Below the pieces are notes generated by a model that saw only the letters and a list, made by a program, of their open reading frames with translations, was not told the origin of the DNA and ran no database searches. 5,211 nt of DNA. It comes from Saprospiraceae bacterium (GTDB taxonomy: Bacteria; Bacteroidota; Bacteroidia; Chitinophagales; Saprospiraceae). A program made the translations under genes and the position numbers. This document shows, in pieces, positions 1 to 5,211 of this stretch (positions within the stretch are counted from its first letter, which is position 1; every line of letters begins with the position of its first letter). Location of the stretch: positions 1 through 5,211 of the forward strand of contig JAHDBO010000155.1 of the NCBI GenBank assembly GCA_020630355.1. Direction: 5' to 3'.

Positions 1-1
1 A

Positions 2-100
2 AATCTAAAAGATTCCATTCAGGACTATTGGATTATTTTTGGCCGAGTACTTAAGCCACCAAATGAGCAAACTAGTGAACAACTAATAAGAAAAGCGTAA
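2..100 (+). CDS. C-terminal end of an unidentified protein (partial)
   Basis: Reading frame 2 on the + strand is open from the window edge to a TAA at 98-100 and gives 32 residues ending in EQLIRKA. The other two + frames stop within this stretch (TAA at 52-54 in frame 1, an immediate TAA in frame 3), and all three minus frames contain stops. The peptide has a balanced, protein-like composition, with a hydrophobic and aromatic patch (DYWIIFGRVL) followed by a polar, charged tail. That fits the end of a real gene whose start lies left of the window. No family is recognisable from so short a piece. The gene would run convergently with the minus-strand cluster, the stops being separated by 125 bases. 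A chance open frame of 32 codons remains possible. Confidence 0.45.
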   Translation, partial: NLKDSIQDYWIIFGRVLKPPNEQTSEQLIRKA

Positions 101-184
101 TCCCTCCAAAAGCGGTGAAATTAAGCGTCATTCTTGTTAGATGTTATGTTCGTTATTAGAAAAAAAGAAAGCTATAAAAAGGTG

Positions 185-223
185 GATTTTAATTCTAGAA
201 TCTAACTACTAATTACTAAAATC
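185..223. repeat. AT-rich inverted repeat between convergent genes, possible weak terminator
   Basis: GATTTTA at 185-191 is the exact reverse complement of TAAAATC at 217-223, with 25 bases between the arms. Inside lies a 10-base perfect palindrome, ATTCTAGAAT, at 192-201. The repeat sits directly after the stop of the ACT-domain gene. Read on the minus strand, two T-rich runs follow (complements of the A-runs around 176-180 and 160-166), so it could help end transcription of the minus-strand cluster. The stem has almost no G or C and the loop is long, so this is a weak candidate. No better terminator is visible in the 101-225 spacer. Confidence 0.22.
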
Positions 224-225
224 TA

Positions 226-627
226 TTAGGATTGCTTGCTCAAATCTTCTAGGACTTCGATGGCTTTAGCGGCATCTTTTATATCCACGAAGATATGGTC
301 GTGATGATATGCAGCTATAACATTACAAGAGATATTGTGTTGCGTCAAAGCATTGGAAAATGCAGCTGTCAGCCCAACTGCCTCTAGTGCGGAATGAACT
401 TGAAGGCTTATCCATGCCGCTACAAAATCATATTCCAGACCATATTCATCTGCTTTTGATTTCTCTAGAACAAGGGTAATGCCTTCCTTTTCCTTGAATT
501 CTGCTAGAGTGTCTTTCCTAGAAATATGGTCAACGTTTTCTAGGGTGACGAATACATATTGTCCCTTTTGCAATTGGGGGCGCATGGATTGGACTAAGAT
601 TTTGAGGTCGGTGATAGGTGTTGACAT
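226..627 (-). CDS. ACT-domain protein (DUF2241/COG3602-like)
   Basis: A 133-residue soluble protein with no signal peptide or membrane segment. It looks like the small two-part ACT proteins formerly called DUF2241: an N-terminal ACT-like half (about residues 4-65, containing LKILVQSMRPQL and KGQYVFVTLE) and a C-terminal ACT half (about 70-130). In the second half a beta strand (WISLQV) leads to the helix GLTAAFSNALTQHNIS, then the strand NVIAAYHHDHIFV and a final helix. ACT domains usually bind amino acids or other small ligands and regulate enzymes. Here no catalytic domain is attached, so the ligand and partner are unknown. The ATG at 625-627 starts one base after the TAG stop of the upstream GNAT gene, which suggests translational coupling and a shared transcript. 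The TAA stop is at 226-228. The family call is from remembered sequence character, not a search. Confidence 0.82.
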   Translation of the reverse strand: MSTPITDLKILVQSMRPQLQKGQYVFVTLENVDHISRKDTLAEFKEKEGITLVLEKSKADEYGLEYDFVAAWISLQVHSALEAVGLTAAFSNALTQHNISCNVIAAYHHDHIFVDIKDAAKAIEVLEDLSKQS

Positions 628-628
628 A

Positions 629-1186
629 CTATTCAGGTTTTAAGCCTTCCCATTCTCGTTTCAGCATGGCAAATTGATACACACTACCCCATTTGCCCTT
701 GAAGATGGCATTTTCAATAAAATGCCCTTCTTGTCGAAAACCAAGTGACTTCATCAAGCGGTAGGAAGCGGTATTACGGTCGTCTACTGTTTCTACAATT
801 CGATGTACTTGTATTTTTTCAAATAAAAAAGTCATAATCCCAAGCATCGCTTCCTTTGCAAAACCCTGTTTCTGATGAAGATGAGAAATAGAGATACCGA
901 TTTCGGCAATGCGTGGGTCAGGTTTTTTTAACCTGACGGCACAATCGCCAATCAAATGCCCTAGTCGTTTTGAAATAATAGCATATTGTACCCATTCGCC
1001 TGCTTGTCCAAAGATTTTATGTTCTTGTCCTTTGATGAAGATTAGAGCCTCTTTCAAATTCATAGGAGCATAGCCTTGGAATTGGCAGTTTTCTGCTACA
1101 GAACGGTAGGCATGGAAAGGCTCTAAATCCTCTTGTTTCAGATTTTGAATAATGAGCCTTTCAGTTTCTATGTAGAGTTTTTTCAA
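629..1186 (-). CDS. GNAT-family N-acetyltransferase (RimJ/RimL-like, Acetyltransf_3 type)
   Basis: A 185-residue cytoplasmic enzyme expected to move an acetyl group from acetyl-CoA to an amine. The N-terminus KLYIETERLIIQNLKQEDLE is the typical first strand and turn of RimJ/RimL-type GNATs. The strand AEIGISI (94-100) leads into the acetyl-CoA pyrophosphate-binding loop QKQGFAKEA (105-113), a variant of the usual Q/RxxGxG/A with Ala at the last position. The helix NTASYRLMKSLGF (138-150), followed by RQEGHF, is the classic C-terminal motif. The length is normal for the family. The substrate cannot be told: ribosomal protein N-termini, amino acids, polyamines and small toxins are all possible. 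The start codon is TTG (complement of CAA at 1184-1186). The first internal Met is residue 42, too late to keep the first strand, so TTG is favoured. The gene starts 10 bases after the upstream stop and ends one base before the ACT gene. Confidence 0.88.
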   Translation of the reverse strand: MKKLYIETERLIIQNLKQEDLEPFHAYRSVAENCQFQGYAPMNLKEALIFIKGQEHKIFGQAGEWVQYAIISKRLGHLIGDCAVRLKKPDPRIAEIGISISHLHQKQGFAKEAMLGIMTFLFEKIQVHRIVETVDDRNTASYRLMKSLGFRQEGHFIENAIFKGKWGSVYQFAMLKREWEGLKPE

Positions 1187-1196
1187 TGGATGAAAC

Positions 1197-4100
1197 TTAA
1201 AAATCCGTTCCTAGTGAAAAATGCCACCTTGGTTTCTGCCTGATTCGGGTTTCTATACCCCAGCCGTAGTCGATTCGGATAAAATAACCAAAAAGGGTTG
1301 TCCGTAGTCCAGTACCGTAACTCATTACGATGGGGTCTCTAAAATAGTTGACTTCTACCTGTATAATGTCAGAAGAACCAATCAAAACGGTGTTCAGAGG
1401 GTTGTCACTTCGGTAAGGGGTGTTGCCTTCCCAAGCGGTACCGATATCAAAGAATCCAATAAGTTGGAAGTCCCGCAAAAAACTGGAACGAATAGGACGC
1501 TTATATAGGTATTTGAATACGGGTACACGCAGCTCTACATTTCCTAGGATAAAGGAGTTGCCATTGCGGATGTTGTTTTGGAAACCACGCATATTGGCGG
1601 CAAGCGTTTGAAAGGCGAAATCACCCGAAACGGGTGTTGGGATATTGTCATTGGCACTAGGGAAAAGCCAGTTGTCCACACCTCCCATGAAAAATAGAAT
1701 TTTTTCCGAACCGAAAGAAGTAGCTCCTGCCAAACGACCTGCTAATACAGAATGTTTTCCTAAGCGTTGGTAATGTCTAGCATCGAAACCGAGAAGTGCA
1801 AGGACCCCTTTATTGAAGTTCCACTGAAATTCATCCAGTAGCTGTACTTGGAAAGATTTTACAACTTCTGCGTAGGCCTTGTATCGAGTACCATTTTTGA
1901 TATTGGTCGCAACGTCTAAGGTGTTGTCAAAAACATACTCCAGTTTTAGTCCAACCCTTTGTACATTTTCATTAGGTTGATAGAGCGAAATAGCATCTGT
2001 CGCCCGGAAACCAGATTTATCGTTTCTAAAAGTGAAAGTCCCTCTGATAGACGTAAAAATATCCAAGGGATAGCGTAATTCTACCAGTGCCAGATCCGTC
2101 ACTGCTCTTACCCTGTATGGTGTGAAATTATTTGGATTGAGGGGTAAATTCGGGTTCAGTGGATTAGGGATTTGGAAAAGGGGGTTGTTCGGATTATAGG
2201 GTTCGTTGATATTTCTAGATTGTGTTCTACGATAGTAGGCATAGTACTTGTCTAGTTGTTTTTTATTGTCTTTGAACTGGATGAAATACTCCATTCCGTT
2301 GAAGGTGGTGGGCAATCGCAGGCCAGCTTCTAATTCATAATCTTCAAATAAATCCTGAATGCTACCTTTGAACAGAATACCAGGAGGCCTGTAGTTAAAC
2401 GCTTGTGGTTGCCCTCCATTAATCAATCTATCGCCCGAGTAACTGTCCAACCCTCCAAACAGTGGGTTGTTGTCTACCTGCGTGGTGATAGAATTGGTAC
2501 GGAATTTTAGGCGATAAGGGGTTATTCTAGACGTTCGGAAACGCAGCGAAGAAACTTGGGTTTCGAGCTGAGGTTTGGGCGCTAATTTTCGAATAGTCGG
2601 CGGACGTTCACTTAATACCTCATTTTTCTTTTGCTCTTCTACAGCGATAACCTCAGGTGTTTCTAGTTCGTCCTCATAAGGGAAATCCGTTTGAAAATAA
2701 TTGGGGTTAATCGAAATCGTGTTTTTTTCTTTTGGGACTTCTTTGGCAGGAGGCTTTATGGAAGTCGCTTTTTTATTATCTTCTGTTAGTTTTTTCTTTT
2801 TGATTTGATTGGTTAGAAGTCGCATTTTTTGCTGCATCAAGGAAGTATGCAGCGGTGCAATATCCTGCCTGATTTGAATGGTATCAAAATATATTTTTGG
2901 TAGGCCATCCTCATGATAAAGCCGAGCGATTCGATTGGAACGAGGACTGCTCGTCAATAGTTGAATATTGCGCTTGTAATTGGTAGAAGCACCGTTAATG
3001 GCTCTTTTTTTATAAACAGGATATACATTAACAGAATCAATAAGCTTTTCATCAATATTCAGTGTAGAATCCCGATTAATAATGATGTCAGAACCATCCG
3101 TCAAGAATATTTGCTTTTCGTAATAGGCAATGTAATCTTCAAGATAGCTGGTATATTGATTATAAATGCCCGTTTCATCGCTGACAAAAGCAAAATGCAA
3201 AGAGTCAAGCATGATTGGATTGCGTTCGTTGCCGAGCGGAGTATCCGTCACTCGAACAGCTTCCTTATTTCCATTTTCAAAATTGAAATAAAAAATATCA
3301 AAATTGCCCAGCGGTAAAATGGTATCTATTTTGGCGGCAGCCATAGAAACATCAGGTCGATTGGAAGCGAATAGGATTCCTTTTTTATTCTCATAAGGGA
3401 AATAAACCGCCCCTAGGTCATCATAAAAATCATTGGTGATGCGCTGGCTTTGCCTAGTATTGAGTTTGTAAATGAAAATATCGGAATAACCGCCGACCAT
3501 TGCTGTGAGCAGTAGTTCATTGGTGTTGATGTAGTCTATATTTAGGATACGTTGGTATCTTGAGGGCATTACATCGTCAATTGGGTCTTCGCCCGATGTG
3601 CTATAGATTCTCGATTTAATGATGTCTTTCTTCTCATAGATAATCGCTAGGTCGCTGTTGTTGGGCGACCAAGAGAGCAAAGGGTAAACGTAGTCTGTTT
3701 CTTGAAATGGGTTGCGGAAACTTCCTTTGAAAATAAGCTGGCGCTTCCCTGTTTTTACCTCTTGAATATAGACTTTATACCGACCAATCTCATTGGTGAC
3801 ATAGGCCACCCGTTTTCCGTCAGGACTAATTTTGAGCTGTGTGAGCGGTAGCTTACGTTTGTTTTTTATAGGTAGTAATCTTTTCTTTTTCGGTATGGTA
3901 GCGGTACGTAGTTCCTTCTTATAGCGTTTGATGAAAAATTTGCGCCAGTCTTCCAGTGCCTGTTCATAAGAAGTACCGAGCACATACAAATAGCCGCTTT
4001 CTACATTACGGTTGATACGTGTTAAGTACAATAAGTTAGAGACGGTTGATTTGCCATAGTTTTGTGCCACAAAATACCACATGGAATGTCCTGCAAGCAG

Positions 4101-4730
4101 AGGCTCTTCTCTAGCAAAAGAGTTGAAATCTTTGTATTTGTTGGATTTGATAATGTCCCTCAATTGATTGTCGAGGGTGGTGTTCCATTCTTCTCCTACA
4201 AACTCAATCAAACCACTTGTAAACCAATTAGGTAGGTTGAGCAATACCGCATTCTGAACAATTTCTTGGAGATTGGTGCCAAAAAGCATCGTGTTGAGGT
4301 ATACGGCAGCGATACCCTCCCTCACTTGACGAAGTAGGTTTCGATGATTGCCATCAAAATATACGAATACTTTATTTTCAACGATTTTGGTACGCCCGCC
4401 CGTATTGTTGAAGGTCTCCTCCATTCCGATATTACTTTGTTTAATATCGGTTAAGTCGGTGAAAACTAGGAGTTCTATTTTTCGATTGATGCGATGCTCT
4501 AGGAGGTTTTGAATTTCTTCAAAATCCATTTCTGCCATTTGTACAACGGACTGAGCTAAGTTGCGATTATCTCCATACCAATAAGTGACAAAATTTCTGC
4601 TTTCATATTGCTTCCACTCAAACTCATGATACTGCACCCTGTTTTTGCCAAAGGTAGTCTGCGTGTTTTGAGCGAATAGGCTAGAAGTGCAGATTAGCAT
4701 CAATAAGAAAAAGGGTAGTAATCTTATCAT
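1197..4730 (-). CDS. Large outer-membrane protein: degenerate peptidase domain, TolB-like propeller and Omp85-like barrel
   Basis: A 1177-residue exported protein of the type often labelled 'TolB-like' in Bacteroidota. A signal peptide (1-20, cut after SLFA) has a Leu/Phe core; C14 lacks a lipobox, so signal peptidase I is likely. Residues about 30-275 resemble the gluzincin (peptidase MA-like) domain, including ALLNLPNWFTSGLIEF (161-176), but the HExxH site reads REGIA (137-141), so it is probably not a protease. About 285-620 form a beta-propeller with PD40-type repeats such as ISPDGKRVAYVTN (301-313) and ILFASNRPD (452-460). A Lys/Pro/Glu-rich linker (about 631-720) follows. Residues about 755-1177 look like a 16-strand Omp85-type barrel: MRGF (1047-1050) matches the conserved loop-6 VRGF/Y motif, followed by NVELRVPVF, FFDIGTAW, and a terminal Phe. 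No POTRA domain is evident. The inferred location is the outer membrane with the first two domains in the periplasm; the function is unknown. The ATG at 4728-4730 directly precedes the signal peptide. It heads the three-gene minus-strand cluster. Confidence 0.88.
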   Translation of the reverse strand: MIRLLPFFLLMLICTSSLFAQNTQTTFGKNRVQYHEFEWKQYESRNFVTYWYGDNRNLAQSVVQMAEMDFEEIQNLLEHRINRKIELLVFTDLTDIKQSNIGMEETFNNTGGRTKIVENKVFVYFDGNHRNLLRQVREGIAAVYLNTMLFGTNLQEIVQNAVLLNLPNWFTSGLIEFVGEEWNTTLDNQLRDIIKSNKYKDFNSFAREEPLLAGHSMWYFVAQNYGKSTVSNLLYLTRINRNVESGYLYVLGTSYEQALEDWRKFFIKRYKKELRTATIPKKKRLLPIKNKRKLPLTQLKISPDGKRVAYVTNEIGRYKVYIQEVKTGKRQLIFKGSFRNPFQETDYVYPLLSWSPNNSDLAIIYEKKDIIKSRIYSTSGEDPIDDVMPSRYQRILNIDYINTNELLLTAMVGGYSDIFIYKLNTRQSQRITNDFYDDLGAVYFPYENKKGILFASNRPDVSMAAAKIDTILPLGNFDIFYFNFENGNKEAVRVTDTPLGNERNPIMLDSLHFAFVSDETGIYNQYTSYLEDYIAYYEKQIFLTDGSDIIINRDSTLNIDEKLIDSVNVYPVYKKRAINGASTNYKRNIQLLTSSPRSNRIARLYHEDGLPKIYFDTIQIRQDIAPLHTSLMQQKMRLLTNQIKKKKLTEDNKKATSIKPPAKEVPKEKNTISINPNYFQTDFPYEDELETPEVIAVEEQKKNEVLSERPPTIRKLAPKPQLETQVSSLRFRTSRITPYRLKFRTNSITTQVDNNPLFGGLDSYSGDRLINGGQPQAFNYRPPGILFKGSIQDLFEDYELEAGLRLPTTFNGMEYFIQFKDNKKQLDKYYAYYRRTQSRNINEPYNPNNPLFQIPNPLNPNLPLNPNNFTPYRVRAVTDLALVELRYPLDIFTSIRGTFTFRNDKSGFRATDAISLYQPNENVQRVGLKLEYVFDNTLDVATNIKNGTRYKAYAEVVKSFQVQLLDEFQWNFNKGVLALLGFDARHYQRLGKHSVLAGRLAGATSFGSEKILFFMGGVDNWLFPSANDNIPTPVSGDFAFQTLAANMRGFQNNIRNGNSFILGNVELRVPVFKYLYKRPIRSSFLRDFQLIGFFDIGTAWEGNTPYRSDNPLNTVLIGSSDIIQVEVNYFRDPIVMSYGTGLRTTLFGYFIRIDYGWGIETRIRQKPRWHFSLGTDF

Positions 4731-4779
4731 GGAAATAATTGGATGATTTAAGAATGGCCAACAGGTGCTTTTAGAACGT

Positions 4780-4811
4780 AAAATCTATTTTTGACTAATT
4801 GGATATTACAA
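4780..4811 (-). promoter_or_regulatory. Candidate Bacteroidota-type promoter for the large outer-membrane protein gene
   Basis: Read on the minus strand, a TTG (complement of CAA at 4809-4811) is followed after 21 bases by TAGATTTT (complement of 4780-4787). This differs from the Bacteroidota -7 box TAnnTTTG at one position, and the spacing lies within the usual 17-23 bases. Transcription would begin near 4773, giving a leader of about 40 bases before the ATG at 4730. No Shine-Dalgarno sequence is visible in the leader, which is common in this phylum. Such short AT-rich patterns arise often by chance. Confidence 0.35.
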
Positions 4812-4857
4812 TAACGTGATTATTTGCGCTTTAGGTTTGTAGAATTGGTGCTTAATT

Positions 4858-4879
4858 ATTGAATATCTGATATTTCAAT
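4858..4879. repeat. 22-base quasi-palindrome between divergent promoters, possible operator
   Basis: ATTGAATATC (4858-4867) and GATATTTCAAT (4869-4879) are inverted copies around a single central T, with one extra base in the right arm. The central 13 bases (4862-4874) are a perfect odd palindrome. It lies between the two divergent genes, about 50-80 bases upstream of the candidate minus-strand promoter and about 90 bases upstream of the plus-strand -7 box. That is a plausible place for a dimeric regulator, but no cognate regulator is visible. In AT-rich spacer DNA such a pattern can arise by chance. Confidence 0.25.
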
Positions 4880-4965
4880 CGAATTATCAAGAAAATGACA
4901 TATCCGTTCTGAATTAGTGCGTTGACTTTTAATCAAACTTTCGGGTTTTATTGTTTCAACTAAAT

Positions 4966-4973
4966 TACCTTTG
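4966..4973 (+). promoter_or_regulatory. Candidate -7 promoter box for the metallo-hydrolase gene
   Basis: TACCTTTG is an exact match to the Bacteroidota -7 consensus TAnnTTTG. It ends 18 bases before the ATG at 4992, so the transcript would have a leader of only about 10-15 bases. No clean -33 TTTG or TTG lies at the expected distance; the nearest is an imperfect TTTC at 4939-4942. The leader holds no Shine-Dalgarno sequence. Confidence 0.45.
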
Positions 4974-4991
4974 TGCAAAATCGATTCAGCG

Positions 4992-5211
4992 ATGGCAACT
5001 GTAAAACATTTTGTGTTTAGTCCTTTTCAGGAAAATACTTATATCATATATGATGAGACAAAAGAGTGTATCATCATTGACCCAGGCTGTTATGATGCGG
5101 GCGAGTGCAAAACCCTAGATGATTTTATTGAAAATGAAGGGCTGAACCCTGTTCGTTTAATCAATACACATTGCCATCTAGACCATATTTTTGGAAATGC
5201 ACATGTAGCTA
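4992..5211 (+). CDS. Metallo-beta-lactamase-fold hydrolase, glyoxalase II-like (partial, 3' end cut off)
   Basis: The first 73 codons of a gene that runs off the right edge. The N-terminus VKHFVFSPFQENTYIIYDE forms the two opening strands typical of GloB/YcbL-like members of the metallo-beta-lactamase superfamily. IIIDPG (27-32) is the next conserved strand and turn, and THCHLDH (59-65) supplies the HxHxDH zinc-binding motif: H60, H62, D64, H65. A complete protein of this type is about 200-215 residues and hydrolyses thioesters or similar substrates, for example hydroxyacyl-thiol adducts in methylglyoxal detoxification. The later zinc ligands and substrate-binding part lie outside the window, so the exact substrate cannot be given. 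No signal peptide is seen, so it should be cytoplasmic. The ATG at 4992 gives the normal family N-terminus. It is transcribed divergently from the large outer-membrane protein gene. Confidence 0.88.
   Translation, partial: MATVKHFVFSPFQENTYIIYDETKECIIIDPGCYDAGECKTLDDFIENEGLNPVRLINTHCHLDHIFGNAHVA

Noticed and set aside
1..54. Open + strand frame 1 at the left edge
   Set aside because: It stops after 17 codons, whereas frame 2 stays open to position 100 with better protein-like composition.
101..225. Convergent spacer as a possible small RNA or attachment site
   Set aside because: Only short AAGCG repeats, A-runs and a weak AT-rich inverted repeat are visible. There is no tRNA-like fold, strong hairpin or flanking duplication.
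1420..1611. 63-codon open frame on the + strand
   Set aside because: It lies wholly inside the barrel-coding part of the large minus-strand gene, has no protein-like family signature, and is best read as an antisense shadow.
2961..3317. 118-codon open frame on the + strand, rich in Ile and Asn
   Set aside because: It is antisense to the propeller-coding region, and its Ile/Asn-rich composition is what the complement of that coding sequence would give. No domain or leader supports a real gene.
4686..4694. Cys14 in the signal peptide as a possible lipoprotein attachment site
   Set aside because: The residues before it (MLI) do not match a lipobox, which needs Gly, Ala or Ser just before Cys. 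The SLFA-Q site fits signal peptidase I better.
4951..4953. TTG as the -33 element for the metallo-hydrolase promoter
   Set aside because: It is only 12 bases from the TACCTTTG box, too close for the usual 17-23 base spacing.
4731..4991. Short open frames in the divergent spacer
   Set aside because: The ATG near 4895 stops after five codons, and nothing else resembles a coding region.

Overview
The window most resembles a chromosomal segment of a Bacteroidota bacterium. The grounds are a moderate AT bias, coding starts without recognisable Shine-Dalgarno sequences, a perfect TAnnTTTG-type promoter box before the right-hand gene, and a very large outer-membrane protein of the kind annotated in Bacteroidota as 'TolB-like'. 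The species cannot be named from the sequence. The lineage call is inference from these traits plus family knowledge.

Layout from left to right: (1) positions 2-100 hold the last 32 codons of an unidentified + strand gene that enters from outside the window. (2) Positions 101-225 are a convergent intergenic spacer with only a weak AT-rich inverted repeat. (3) Positions 226-4730 form a tight three-gene minus-strand cluster, read right to left: a 1177-residue secreted outer-membrane protein, then a GNAT acetyltransferase beginning 10 bases after its stop (with a TTG start), then a small ACT-domain protein whose ATG begins one base after the GNAT stop. (4) Positions 4731-4991 are a divergent intergenic region carrying candidate promoters for both directions and a quasi-palindrome between them. 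(5) From 4992 to the window end runs the start of a + strand metallo-beta-lactamase-fold hydrolase, cut off just after its HxHxDH zinc motif.

The notable gene is the 1177-residue protein. It appears to join, in one chain, a signal peptide, a gluzincin-peptidase-like domain that has lost its HExxH catalytic motif, a TolB/PD40-type beta-propeller, a Lys/Pro/Glu-rich linker, and a C-terminal Omp85-like barrel with an MRGF motif and a terminal Phe. Its role is not known from the sequence. A place in outer-membrane protein or lipid handling is a reasonable inference. The two small downstream genes look like ordinary housekeeping or regulatory passengers of the same transcript and give no clear functional link. 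I see no mobile element, CRISPR array, RNA gene or defence system here. Apart from the large fusion protein the region looks ordinary.
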